DNA of 64,000 bases from positions 186,001 to 250,000 of the forward strand of contig JAQFVV010000450.1 of assembly GCA_028023455.1 (NCBI GenBank), in the 5' to 3' direction. Below the pieces are notes generated by a model. That model was given only the letters and a program-made list of their open reading frames with translations. It was not told where the DNA came from and ran no database searches. Both the position numbers and the translations under genes were made by a program. Of the stretch, positions 22,419 through 34,630 are shown piece by piece; within the stretch, counting starts at the first letter, position 1; each line of letters starts with the position of its first letter. Source of the DNA: Epiperipatus broadwayi (lineage: Eukaryota > Onychophora > Udeonychophora > Euonychophora > Peripatidae).

Positions 22419-22681
22419 AGAAGGGATTTGAACACAAACTTTCAAGCTCCCTAAAGTTATCTACTCTATCCTACTTATATAACTGATATACATGACCACA
22501 TACACTTGTGGTAAATGATGATCTGGATCAACTAATGAGTACTGGTTCAGCACAAAATACATATAATGGAGATCATTTATCTCTCTCACATGTATTGTGG
22601 TTATGTGTATCAATTATATAGGGTAGAATGGATATCTAAAGGGAGCTTGAAAGTCTATATTCAAATCCCCTCTAATTATAA
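22419..22681 (+). mobile_element. R3 repeat, palindromic copy
   Basis: Arms of about 85 bp (22419-22505 and 22596-22681) are inverted copies of each other with AGAAGGGATTTGAA at the outside. Between them lies a hammerhead-like segment. The right arm is the normal downstream part of R3, and the left arm is an inverted extra copy of it. No reading frame. Confidence 0.75.
22515..22580 (+). ncRNA. Hammerhead ribozyme-like motif (R3)
   Basis: ATGATC (22518-22523) pairs with GATCAT (22571-22576) as distal stem I. TCAA precedes a mutated core CTAATGA (22532-22538). Stem II is GTACTG and CAGCAC with one mismatch. The second box is AAAA instead of GAAA. Two core bases are altered, so this copy is probably inactive. 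Confidence 0.4.
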
Positions 22682-24164
22682 ATAATCCACAAATTCATCA
22701 TAAATCTTAATAGACTATGATTTTAGAACTTTCATCATAAAATAATGAAGCAATCAATTAAAAAGCAATCAATTACTGACATATATTACATTTATAAATA
22801 TAAAATAGAAATATTTAAAAATATAGATCTAAATAAAAAAAAGTAATACTAATTAATATAAAATCTAAATTATGCCATTAATTATATAGAAAAAAGTCAA
22901 TGAGAATAAACTCAAAGATTATGCAAATTTTCAAAATGTAAAGGGAGAAATAATTTTATATTTCAAAACGTTATAGACAAAAAAATTTACACACACATAA
23001 AAACCCCACATAAAAACAGGAAGGCAGTTTTATTAAAAGAACTTCTAATTGGCTCAAAAACATATTTTATTATACAATATATAAAATCTGTTAAATATTC
23101 TTTAACATAAATTAATTTGAGACCAAAAGTTCAAAATGTCACATAAAGTAAATTTATATGCAAGTTAAAAGACAAAATATAAATTTTAATTATTGCAATG
23201 TATTTAAGCTTAATGTTTATGTTTGCAGTGTTACCATGTTGTTATTTTTATAAAGTGTATATTATTTTAAAAACCATACTTTCAAGATAACTAAAATGAT
23301 GAATAGCCTGAAATTAAAAATTTAAATTAAGTATAGTTTGGTTTACAATCAATTTTTTGTATTATCTTTTATAATAAACAATAAAAGTGAGAATAAAAAT
23401 GATTCAATGAAAAACATTAAAACAATTATAAATAATATTAGAAAATTAAGGAATATTTATTAATGAGATAATAACAATAAGCTTAAAAAAATGAACATGC
23501 AAAATAATATAAAACATAACAAAGACATCAGATCTTGAAATGAGTATATAGAATTAAGTAAAATTTTGTTGGTGGAATAAATGAAATTAAAAAAATAAGA
23601 TAATCTATGATGAAAATGACCATAATTAGAGACTAAAAGCATTAAAATTACTTTTGAAATCTCAATATAAAAAGGAATAAAAACTCAATCACTAGAAACT
23701 TATAAAATTTAAAATGCACTGATATGTATGCTAGATTTTAAAATCAGGATACTAGCATAAATTTACTACTGAAATTATATCTTTGTTATAAAAAATATAA
23801 AAGTTAAAGCACAAAAACCTCACAACCACTGATTCTATGAAAAGTTGACAATCTGCATTTAATTCCGATATGCTTAAGAAATTTAACGAAAAATAACTGG
23901 TTTATAAATAAATTAATCATGAGATGACAGAAACAATTTCTTTTAAAAAAATAATCATTAATTATTTCATGCAATAAAGACTTAACACGAATCTCAGAGG
24001 AGACTATAAAATGAATGACTATAATTGAAAAAAAAAAAAAACTTACCGAAAAAACAACAACACATAAGACAATAAATATGAAATATTTCAATAACATTAA
24101 GATATTTGATTTTGTATTTTATTGATTACAAGAAAACAATTCTTTGATCATTAAAGATTGTTTA
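22682..24164. other. AT-rich spacer, nothing recognised
   Basis: Minus-strand frames at 23460-23642 and 23804-24097 are hydrophobic strings produced by A/T bias. No motif. Confidence 0.5.
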
Positions 24165-24465
24165 TTATTTCTAAAAAAAATACACCATCAATAAATAAAT
24201 AAGAAGCATTAGCTGATTAACAATTTGACATTTTCACATCTTCCATCAATGAGTTTTTGAAAATGCTCAACCTTTACTACTGTATAAAATCTTTAGTTTA
24301 TATTAAAACTCAGTTGAAGTTGATTTCTCTTTAATTTAATTTTTTAAATTAATAATATGCTAAAAAAACTCACATTTGATCTTTTTAAATCTTTAAAAAC
24401 TGACTTCTAATTCAGAACAATATACTATATACCACATCAACTGAGTTAGAGTAAATACTATTACA
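24165..24465 (-). repeat. Dispersed repeat, inverted partner of 37.5-37.76 kb
   Basis: Read on the minus strand, it aligns with the plus strand at 37497-37760. Shared blocks include GTCAGTTTTTAAA, AATGTGAGTTTTT, AAATTAAAGAGAAAT, AAAGATTTTATACAGTA and GGTTGAGCATTTTCAAAAAC. No termini or coding frame are visible. It is an unclassified ancient repeat. Confidence 0.7.
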
Positions 24466-26792
24466 GATGTTATATATTTTTATTACAAGTTTTTTTAAAA
24501 AATGTGACCAAACAAAAATAGATTTATAATAGATCTATCAAATTCCGCTTTAAAATCTGATATTTTCTTTATATTAACTATAATATTTGAAAAGATTTTA
24601 ACACTATATTGATTCTTATGGATGATGACATAATAGACACTGTTGTTTTCTTTCATTATATTACAGTCAAGTTTATTAACTTTTATTTTTAAAAATAGAA
24701 GATAAATAAATAAATTGAAAGTTTACATGTGTATTTTTTTTTTGTTTTAAATAATAATCAAGCAACTAGTGTGTAAAAGTAATCAAAAATATTTTATAAA
24801 CATGCAAAAAAATCATACTTTATTTACACCAAAATCTTTGTGTGTGAAAATGAGACCAGAAGGAAGTAAATATCCAGAAGACATTTTTTTCTATGAAAAA
24901 CAATAGTGAAATTTCATGACTGTCCTTAACATACTAACCTCTTCAGATATTTTTTCAAACAAAAAAATCAACAAAAGCATTATGGGAAATTATGTTATAA
25001 AAAATTGGGGGTCATTATCAATAAATTCTAAATCAGCAAAAAACACAATTTTTCTGAAGTAATCAAACAATGTTGTCCAGAAAATCCACAAGTTAAACTG
25101 ATAGAAAATATTAAAATTATCACTATTCTGATGAACTAGTCATTATATTTATTAATATAATACAAAACAAAAAGAAATTCACCAAAAAGATCAAAAATGA
25201 TTTGAAACAAAAAATTTTAATAATGCATTTATTAAAATCTTGAAAGTTCATGTAAACAATGATAGCTGGAAATATAAAAGGCATAATCTATCTTGAACAA
25301 TAGTCTAAAACTAATTAAGTAAGATCAGTAAATATTAAAATGTTTTTCTTTCAATTCTAGTTATAAGTGAAAAAAAGTATTTTCAATAAAACTAATTCAT
25401 AAACTACAAACTATTCAATTAAATTATTTTAATCTGGATCACATAACTTCTGTAGATTTATATTTAATATGAGTAATATCTTTTTATTTATAAATGATTT
25501 CTATAAGCATGATGATCAATGAATGGATACCACATGGTAGATCTAAACTGACTTTTAAAGCAATCTCTTATTTACTCCCCCTTTTAAAAAATGAAATACC
25601 TTATACCCATTTTGCATCCACCCCTAATTCATATTATAGTTTTCACACCAATAGCTGGAAATTTTCTAACAACTTAATGGTTTGGATCAAATCAATTTGT
25701 TTGATTATTTACATGAATCTATAATAAATCAATAATTACATTTTAATAATCTCAATAATAAGCTAATCACTATAACTTTTTTATATATTGACAAAAGAAT
25801 GTAAAGATGTCTATGGACTTAGCAAAAATAGAAGAATGGCACTCTCTCCAATGAGTTGTGAAAATTGCATCATTTCATGATTTTGAAAATCACCGTACTC
25901 ATCAATCCATATTAGCATGGGATTTGTATCTTCTAGCTAAAATCAGCTAGACACAATTTACTATCTTATGGCTAACAAACAGAAAATTTTAAGTTTGGTT
26001 GTAACCTTCAAACATTTCAAGGTTCATCTAGTCCAATTACATTCCATGCCCATATTATAAAATCCTTCAAAATGTAGAGATCTAACCAAAAATCAATGAT
26101 ACTTGTTATTAAGTTATGACTAAAACATAATTATTAACCTAGTATTTGATCTATTTTGGCACATAAGTTGTTTTGTTTATAAAATTTTAGACTAGGCTGA
26201 ACATTATAATGCCAATAGCTTGAACAAAATAATAGAAGTAAAAGGTTGCTATTACATGGTTATAAGGCAAAAACTATGACTGTACTTTTCAAACCAGTAA
26301 ACCAAAATTTAGGTTTGAGATCTGATTGCCACTATTAATATTTATTACAATTAGCAAGATGACTCTTGAGTAAAACAAGAGATTACTGGTGTTAAATTCT
26401 GTCCAATATTAAAGTTACAAGTCATATATATCATCAGCTTACCAAAATGTCACTAAAGACACAGATTTTGAACTAGTATCAGATTTAAGCAGGCACATAA
26501 AAATGATGGTTTAGGTTAAAACTCTTAGAATAATAAACATTTAAAACCATTTGCTTAAATTTTATACTATGATTAAAGATGGTCACCAGAAACAGATAAA
26601 ATGAAAAGTGTTTTCGATAAAGAATAATCTGTCACTACCATCTGATTAGTCATATAGAGATACATTTCATTAAACAAATAAACATAGCTGCTACCAGATT
26701 TTAATATCTTTATTAACCTCTAAAAAATATTAATCAAAAAAAGACTAATGAATTAAGTTGAATTATTTTAAAAGTCAATCTTGACTTTTATT
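24466..26792. other. AT-rich spacer, nothing recognised
   Basis: A 76-codon frame at 25494-25724 has no motif. 25800-26600 is slightly less repetitive but has stops in all frames. Confidence 0.45.
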
Positions 26793-26904
26793 AGTTTTAA
26801 TTTTTTTCTCTCATGTGTCGGCCGGGAAGCGAACCCGCGACAACTGCTTGTAAGGCAGCTGTGCTGACCACTCGGCCACCAACACTAGACCAGTTTTAAT
26901 TTTT
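26793..26904 (-). mobile_element. tRNA-headed SINE with 13 bp TSD
   Basis: Minus strand: box A-like TGGCCGAGTGGTC, an anticodon-like arm with loop CTTACAA (positions 34-36 would be TAC, a valine anticodon), box B-like GGGTTCGCTTCCC, CCGACA pairing with the leading TGTTGG as an acceptor-like stem, then ACATGAG and an A-run. AGTTTTAATTTTT flanks both sides (26793-26805 and 26892-26904). The whole unit is little more than the tRNA part plus a tail. It shows all the hallmarks of LINE-mobilised insertion rather than a tRNA gene. Confidence 0.85.
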
Positions 26905-28544
26905 GACCTAAACTTGTTCAGAATCATTATTATATTTCTGTTACTATCAAATATGCTTTTTAATAACACATATTTTAGCCAGGGATCAAATTTGGTCTCC
27001 AAATGAATATTTTTCTTGTTTGTTTACTTGATAGACACCATCAAAAATCAGGTGATTCAATTAGTGAATGGTTTAATTCATCTAGCATTGGAATTGTGTT
27101 ACTGATCTCTATTTTCTTTTCAAAATTCATATACTTTTCACAGCTGTTTACATTTGCATAAACATCATGCTATACAAATTTTGCACCATATAATCTTTTT
27201 CTTCTACATCATTCACGATTTTCATTTTAATTTTTTTTTATACCTGTTTTTTTTTTTTATATATTTTAAATCATCAATTATGTTGCACAACTGACAAATT
27301 AAAAATGATAAAATAGAACTATATTGCTTATGTCAATTACCTTATTTATTGAATTACAATTTTAACAAATATTTTATTTTAAATGTGTGTACATTTAATT
27401 AATTACTGCCTTACTGTGTTGTGTATTGCTTGATTGTCTGAGTATTTATGATTGAAACAAAACAACTTAAAAAACATAATTTATACTAAAGCAAATAAAT
27501 AGAAATTGCCCCAATACAATTTTATCAAAATTAATAAAGTTTCTGGAATATCAATCAGTTCAGACAAATCCTTATCCAATGTACATTTTATGGACATCAC
27601 TTTCATATAAGATCTGTAAATGCAATATACAAACAATTAATTCATCATTTCATAAAATATGTTAATGATTTATGGAGTTAAATTCTTTTCCTTTCTAAAA
27701 TAATACGCCTATATATTACAACGACTGACTTAAACATAAAAAAAAACAAAAAAAACACCTCCTAATCGATGACAAGCTATTTGGAAAGTTAATATTCATT
27801 GAATTACACCTGCAGGCATTGCATAAAATAAACAATTATTTAAAATCACATATAGGGTATATGAACACAGACTTTCACACGACCCACCACTCTCCATACT
27901 ATCTCATATATCCTATATATTACATATATAGACACAGGTATATAATAAGCCTGTGTGTTTCAGTTATTAAAATCACATACTAAATTCTATAAATAAATAA
28001 CAGTGCATTCGTTACTACATGATTTTATAATGGAATTTGCCGATGCTATATATGCAGATACATATACACACACATATATATAACATCAACGCTATTTTCG
28101 AAGCAATTTGTTTTGTTTTAAAAAAAGGTTTTGTTCAATAAAAAACAAAAAAGGGCATTAATTTAATTTAAATAAATGTTCTATATTAAAGTTTTACATT
28201 AGGAATCCTATTGACTATTAATCAGAATTCACTTTATAAAAGTTTAATATGTTAACAGTGTTGTGGAATGTTGGTGTAAATTATTGCTTTCTAAAAACCT
28301 ATTTTCTCTTACATTTATTTTAATTCAATTAGATTTTCATACGCATAAATTCAAACTATATATATATGATGTATATTTAAAAACAGACACAATCAGTTAG
28401 TTTCCCTATATTTTAATAACTTTGATTATATTTTACATCTTTAAAGCATATATTTTATTAATTTCAATATTAATTAAGAAAAAAAAAAATAGATTTATTT
28501 TACAATTTAAATTTAAAGCAATTTGTATCAATACTGTGTAAATC
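26905..28544. other. AT-rich spacer, nothing recognised
   Basis: Contains TA tracts (near 27890 and 28075) and A-runs. No frame or repeat partner with certainty. Confidence 0.45.
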
Positions 28545-28591
28545 AATATTATATATAGAGCCTGCAAAATTAAGTTCTTAACAAACTTTCA

Positions 28592-28654
28592 GAATATCCT
28601 CAATACCAGACCGGTTTCTGCATCTAGCGTTGTCAATGAGGTGTCACGATATTC
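28592..28654 (-). ncRNA. Hammerhead ribozyme-like motif (R1, unit 1)
   Basis: Minus strand: GAATATC pairs perfectly with GATATTC as distal stem I. CTCA precedes a mutated core TTGACAA. Then comes a short stem II, GAAAC (28618-28614) and CCGGTC with the palindromic stem III ACCGGT. Two core bases differ from consensus (C3 and G8 positions), so it is probably inactive. Predicted cut 28609/28608. Confidence 0.4.
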
Positions 28655-28984
28655 ATTAGATTAAAAATACTAGGACAAACCCAGCACTTTACCTAATGTA
28701 TAACTATTGAGAAGAAAATCTGAAAATTTCAGACATTCATATGTCCATATGTCTAAAAATCCAGCTATCTCACTCAAATAGCCATATGGGACTAAACTAA
28801 GTTCAGATACACCATATATTAATAATTAGCTTTAGTAATATAAAATCGCCAAAGCCTTAATAGCAAAAAATAAAATGATAAAAAAAAAAATCAAGTCAGA
28901 TGTCACATGACCTAATTTTAATAAAGCTCGTATTTACAAATGTTATATATAGAGCCTGCAAAACAAGCTCTTAACAAGCTTCAA

Positions 28985-29047
28985 GAATATCATCAACCCC
29001 AGACCGGTTTCTACATCTAGCATTGTCAGTGAGGTGCCAGGATATTC
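28985..29047 (-). ncRNA. Hammerhead ribozyme-like motif (R1, unit 2)
   Basis: Minus strand: distal stem I GAATATC with GATATTC, proximal CTCA with TGGG, core CTGACAA (29029-29023), stem II closed by a T-A pair, GAAAC (29011-29007), then CCGGTC. The G8-equivalent base is A, as in unit 1, which would be expected to abolish cleavage. Predicted cut 29002/29001. Confidence 0.45.
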
Positions 29048-29262
29048 ATTAGATTAAAAATACTAGGACAAGCCCAGCACTTTATCTAATGTATAACTAC
29101 TGAAAAGAAAATCTAAAATTTTCAGACATCCATATGTCAAAAATCCAGCCATCTAACTCAAATAGCCATATGGGACTGAACTAAGTTCAGATACACCATA
29201 ATTAATAGCTTTAGCAATATAAAATTGCCAAATGATAAAAAATCAAGTCAGATGTCACATGA

Positions 29263-30839
29263 GCCCTTCTCTAACCATAGTAAAAAGACACCTTTAAACA
29301 TATGAAAATATCAATATAACCAGCATAATATGTATTTGGCCAATGGAAAAGCCATCATAATTAAGTGGTTGCTTTAACAAATTTCAATCATACATGGTAT
29401 ATTACTGTGGAACCACGAACTATGCAATATCAAACTACACAAAACAATGTAAATATAGTACTACAGCATTCCCCCCCCCCCACTAAATATCATATTTCAA
29501 ACATGAATTTATGTACTGTAATCACATTTTGTTCACAATTTATGCACTATACCTATTCAGCTCTGTACTGTAGTCAAAAGCACTTTTTTTTCCCAAGAAT
29601 TTTTTCCTTGAAAAAGTTTTATTCCAATACCATATTTTTTTTTAGACTTTAGAATTGAACCTGGCCTATGGAAAAGTCATTGTATTTTTTTTTAATAGAT
29701 TGCTTTAACAAATTACTTCCTTTGCATAGAATGCTTTATAAAAAAATGATTAGTTTACTAACGGCAGAACAAATAATATTTTATTTTCTTTGAAAATTAC
29801 ACTCTCTAACAAAGAAATGTTTAACTTAAATATCATGTGATAGCATTATGAATATTTATAAATATTATATATAAGATATTAATACAATAGTATATTGAAA
29901 ATAAATTTAAATGCTTATTTCTGTTATTTTTTATGATAATAGAAAAAAAATACTTTTACTACCTTCAGTAACCCTTTGCATATATAAATATTTATTTTAA
30001 GCTAAGACGTTTGAGCATCAACCGTGTCAGGCTAAGTACAATAGGTCCAATAAATAATTGAACACTTTGTTGGTTGGGAGATCATGCGACATGAGAGATC
30101 TTCATATTGAGCTTAAATTTAGAAACCTGTAGCTCCCAAAATTAACCTTAACACTGCATTAATCCATATTACTGTATTAATCAAAGCTTCAACCATGAAA
30201 AATTTAGTTATAGAATTCTCTGCTCCAACTACTAAGCTGCAACATGTTAAAATAATAATAATAAATAATTCTTTGATTAAAAAACTAATAATGAAATACA
30301 TCAATTATTTATGAGGTTATGGTAGATTATTAGAATAGTATAAATCTATTAGAAATGATAACAAATTAATAAAAGGATTAAAAGAAAGGATTATTTATTC
30401 CATTTAAATATAAATTGCTACAGAATTTATTATTTAATTGAACACAATCACATTTGTAAATAAAATTGCAAAAAAAAAAAAAAAAATTGTAATAAAAAAA
30501 AGTAATTATTTTAATAATAAAAAACGTTTTCATTAAGATTCTATAGATACTTTATTAAAATTCAATAAAGCTTTTAATAATAAAAGTTCAATATATTGAA
30601 GATGAATATCCCCATCAAATTGATAGTGAAAACGAAGGAGCAGCAGACATTGCTTAACATGCACTTCATTACATGTAAGTTCAAAATTGATGTAACGTCT
30701 ACATGGGTATGACTACAATGTCAAATCCAATAAGAGCTTTGATCATTACATCGTTGGTTTTTCAGTGGAATGGATGGTTGAATAGTTGGAAAGATGAAAG
30801 GATTGAAGCCTGCACATTAAAGTTTGAGGAATTGCATAA
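29263..30839. other. AT-rich spacer with poly-C tract
   Basis: C run at 29471-29481. A 95-codon frame (29365-29652) runs through this tract and lacks motifs. A-run near 30470. Confidence 0.45.
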
Positions 30840-31037
30840 CATCACCACTGATTGTATATACATGTGGGAAATTATGATCTGGATCAACTGGTGTGCTGGT
30901 TCTGCATAAAATAAGTATAGTGGGGATTATGTATCCCTTTCACATGTATGTGGTCATGTGTATACACTGCTTGAGATAGAGTGGAGAATAAATAAACTGA
31001 AAAATCCTGAATTCAAATCCCTCGAATTACATTATGG
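30840..31037 (+). mobile_element. R3 dispersed repeat with degraded hammerhead-like motif
   Basis: ATGATCTGGATCAACTG, TGCTGGTTCTGCA and GTGGGGATTATGTATCCC align with the other R3 copies, and the tail ends TTCAAATCCCTCGAATTA. The leading inverted arm seen at 22.4 kb is absent. Sequence from about 30700 may belong to the same unit but has no partner here. Confidence 0.65.
30860..30947 (+). ncRNA. Degraded hammerhead-like motif (R3)
   Basis: Stem I is long (ACATGTG with CACATGT, ATTATGATC with GATTATG). The core has lost two bases (CTGGTG in place of CTGATGAG) and the second box is AAAA. Only the architecture survives. Confidence 0.35.
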
Positions 31038-32599
31038 CACCATAAGCACTAAAGCCATTGTATTTTTATTCTGCTCCGCTTCTTTATTGCTGCATGTTTA
31101 AAAGTTTTTCAGCTTATTGTTCTTTCTACTATTATCTGCTTAAGCTAAATTAAAAACAATATATAAAGATACATTTTATACTTTAAATATTATAAGATAT
31201 AATAGGCATTCTATCAAAAAACAATCATGATTGGGAATCGAGTTACTGACACCAAGACTATAAATCAGAAGAAAAAAAAATCAGCCAGTATAATCATCAG
31301 CCAGAATAAAAGATAAAAATGATTCTGATAGATGTGCAAAATGTAATTATTAACATTTGGCTAATATCAACATAAGGCAACTCAGAATCAGGCTTCAAAT
31401 ATTCTAGAAGGAACTTGATCTTTAATTCATTATGCCTGACACTGCCAATCAAAAAATGGTTATTTCTGAATTCCAGTGCTAACATTAGAAGGGCATGCTC
31501 AATACAGTGAGATGCCCAGAAGTAAATGAGAGAAAAATTTAATTTTTGTCTTTAATATAATTATCACTAAATAAGTTGATATCAGTACTTTTTAAAGAAA
31601 GTTCCGTAAAACAAAACTGAAATCATTAAAAAAAAATAATTGTAAGACTAAATGACCATAAATCAGATCTATTTTCAGAACCACTCTTTTCAAAGCTTTA
31701 AAAAAAAATTTTAAATAAAAAATACAAAATTGAAGTTTCACTTTATTAATAATCAACCAGTCAACTAATTTATAGCATTCTTGAATTGCATTCCATACTC
31801 TCATATTCTCCATAATCTCATAAGCTATTGAATTAGTGAAAAAAATACAAGTTAAACATTTCTTACTATATACATATATAAATATAGGTTAAAAGTAATA
31901 TTTTTCATGGATAGTTAGTAATTGAATAGAAATTGTGCATAATTAAAAAAAAAAGGCCAACAATTGAAGTTTCCAGGAAACTATAATTAAATATCAGCTA
32001 CCAAGCTAGCCATGTGATCATAGCTTATTGTTTCAAGATAAAGGACAAATCAATTTTATCTTAGGTGAAAAAGTGTTATACTTGCATTGACCTTTGTCAA
32101 TTATTTTTTGTGTGCTGGAGTTTTGAAGAGAAATTTCTTCTCTTTAAATCCCAGAGAACAAATAAATTTCCACTCACTTATTGAATAGAAGATTTATTCT
32201 AAGAAATATATAAGGTTTGTTTTAAAAATGTATATTTCTTAAAATAAACCTTCCCAACATCAACCTGAGCTACTGATTTAAATGTCTGAATCTCCTCAGT
32301 GAAATGATAATCCAACTTTGCATTTACATATCATGATTCCATACAGGTTGGTTTTGAAACTTGAATGTACATAAGATATTCTAAGATGTTTCTCAAGATA
32401 AAAAGGTTTAATACAATATCATGACATTTAAAGAAAATGTTAAGCTCTTGCTTTGGTGAGAAATTCAGATTTTAAACTTCTATTCCATCTGATGAATGAA
32501 AAGTTTATCCAAGAAATATAGAAATATATATATATATTGTAAAAGGGAGTTCAGTAGATTAAAAAAATATTGTGCTCAATGATTAGAAATTTTAGATAG
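31038..32599. other. AT-rich spacer, nothing recognised
   Basis: Minus-strand frames at 31297-31485 and 31592-31813 have no motifs. TA tract near 32525. Confidence 0.45.
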
Positions 32600-33046
32600 T
32601 GTAACCGCCCCCTCGACGGCTTCCGAGCCGAAAGCCCAGTAAAGCCACGTCCTTTATGTCTGGACGCTTTTGCCGTATTCCTACGGTGACATTCTCGTGT
32701 TTTGGTTGATGGTTCACTTCTATGAACCTGCTGTGTTCTTGCGTCTGGGGGATTACCTAATGTTCTGTGAAGATAATTTTAAACACATATACACGTACGC
32801 TTTATTTATTTTATACGTAAATTCGGATTGAATCCAAGTAGTAGGCGCCAGGAGAACTTTTATAAGAGTCCGCCATGTATGTGCATAAGCTCACTCAACT
32901 ATATCACAAAACATGCCCGTGCATCACTCCAGTTGGAAGCAAGAAACGAACACAGCCAATATCACCTTTCAAATTACATCGTATATGTGATCTTTCAATC
33001 ACGATCAATCAGACTTATCATATGAGGGCCCACCCTATATCCCACA
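32600..33046 (+). mobile_element. GC-richer block, possible solo LTR
   Basis: Starts TGTAACCGCCCCCTCGACGG, contains a CGGCTTCCGAGCCG hairpin, a TTTATAAGAG TATA-like box near 32860, and ends around CCCACAGAATAAA. TG at the start, CA near the end and an AATAAA signal are what an LTR would show. No target duplication, primer-binding site or second copy was found. Frames of 60-65 codons inside it have no gag or pol motif. Confidence 0.35.
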
Positions 33047-33329
33047 GAATAAATTAATCAAAACTTAATATTAATCTAAGAGAGCATAATAAACATAAAT
33101 ATAATCAAACCCCAACACCAAAAATATCAAATGCATTCATTCATATACAAACAAATTTGATCGCTCCAGCACTCATTCCCTATTATATAAATTTATGTTG
33201 AAATTCCATGTAACACTATTCCGTTACAATAGTGATATATTTTATTGCTAAAAAACTAGGTAATCCCTATTAAAGTCTTGTGAGCTCCTTACTATTAAAT
33301 ATGGAAAATAGTAAGCAAGACTTCTTGTA
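33047..33329. other. Spacer, unassigned
   Basis: No frame or repeat partner. Confidence 0.35.
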
Positions 33330-34150
33330 GTGACTATATATGTACTAGTCTTGTTAACCTCATTGAAGTCTGAGGTAATATTTTAAAACCATTTGCAAAT
33401 TCTAGCTTAAATTTGTAGGAATATTTCTGAAAGTTTGAAATATTGTTATTCTTAATGAGTGTTTGTCTACATAATTTTGCATCACCATATATTTTACATC
33501 TAACAAATTGATGATCTCTTCCAGTGTTAAATCTATTAAGTATATTACAATCTTGAAGGATATATTTTTGGCTAGACAAAATATTATTAAACATTGCTGA
33601 ACCTTCATTTGAGTGTTTCCTATCCATTTCTGCCTTGGATTTTTTTTTTTTTTTTAATAATATATAGATTTTCTTTTTACATAAATTTCACAAGCCCATT
33701 ACATATTTCATGTTTGGCCACTACATTTTCATCTTTCAATTGTTTTCCAATTCTAGCATTAAAATATCATATGGCAATTTCAAAATGTTCTTTACTTTGA
33801 TGAAAACATTCTATACATTTAAACAAAGATTGTCTACTTCTTTACAAGAATGAGAATTTTATCAGGGCATAAACTTGAATTATGTGCAATTGGCATCTTC
33901 TTTTAAGTTGAATACCTAATCTTGATTCTCTATATAATAAATCAATCTAAGTGATGCTATCTTTTTACTTTTTATGTATGATGAATCCAATTCATTAGTG
34001 CTTATAATACTTTTGCCATTACATTAAAATATATGTCCACCTTTTAATGAATTGATTTAATATTAGACAGTTCTGTTTCAATTCATGCAATCTTCCTTCA
34101 CTGTAAAATTTTCTACGATTGTAAACACATACATAAAAAATCATTGAATG
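33330..34150 (-). pseudogene. RTE-like LINE endonuclease domain remnant
   Basis: On the minus strand the APE-type endonuclease of a non-LTR element can be followed across frameshifts. EGRLHELKQNC near 34100 corresponds to the GKL.EL motif at the domain start. HIIQVYA near 33880 corresponds to IIQVYAP, and YFNARIGK near 33760 to GDFNA.IG with the aspartate lost. FNTGRDHQFVRCKI near 33520-33480 corresponds to the terminal GSDHR motif. The last 97 codons (33627-33334) are open. The reverse transcriptase that should follow is not present, so this is an internal fragment. Several stops and a poly-T insertion near 33640 disrupt it. Confidence 0.75.
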
Positions 34151-34630
34151 GCAATCTAGTCTACAGTCAGTGGATTCTTGGCGCCATCTACCTTCAGTCA
34201 CCTATCTGACAACTTTGTAGCTTCTTGAGAATAAAGAACATAACTTAGTTTTCTCTGACACGAGAGTAAATTTAAAAAAGTAAAAAATATTTGCATAACT
34301 CATCTGCCTTTAAGAAAATCCAACTTGTGCTTTAGTTAAGAATTATCAAGCAATTAAGGACATTGGTCTTTCTTAGTGTTAAACTTAAAAGAGATAAAAG
34401 TTAGAAACTAGTCACACAGACTAATATTGGCAATCCATCTATAGATTTATTATTATATGCTGTTTAATCGCATTGTAATAAATGCTGAAATAACAAAAAA
34501 TTGGCTTACTTCGTTTCTTTAAGGCTCAAAAAGAAACCAAAGAGACTCCTTTTAGTTAACGATAAATTCCTTTCTAAAGGCATACCTATTATTACAAATG
34601 GATAATTTGACTAAATGAAAATTGAACTAT
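34151..34630. other. Spacer, unassigned
   Basis: May contain the untranslated leader of the LINE fragment, but nothing specific is recognisable. Confidence 0.35.

Larger units (their letters stand above)
28545..29262 (-). mobile_element. R1 tandem array, 393 bp monomer, about 1.8 copies
   Basis: The first unit begins near TATATAGAGCCTGCAAAA at 28551 and the second near 28945. Equivalent points are 393-394 bp apart, and the copies differ at roughly 10 percent of sites. Each unit carries a hammerhead-like motif on the minus strand. The second unit stops after GTCAGATGTCACATGA, short of a full period. No reading frame is present. A related single unit lies at 5.6-5.8 kb. The layout is like that of non-coding retrozymes, whose RNA is cut into monomers by an embedded hammerhead. 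Confidence 0.75.

Noticed and set aside
26806-26888. Functional tRNA gene
   Set aside because: Flanked by a 13 bp target duplication and an A tail, with related copies elsewhere in the window, so it is a SINE.
26811-27002. Minus-strand 63-codon frame ending in the SINE
   Set aside because: It reads through the SINE tRNA-like region and flanking DNA.
32828-33057. Plus-strand frames of 60-65 codons
   Set aside because: Both overlap in different frames within the possible LTR and show no gag, protease or other domain.
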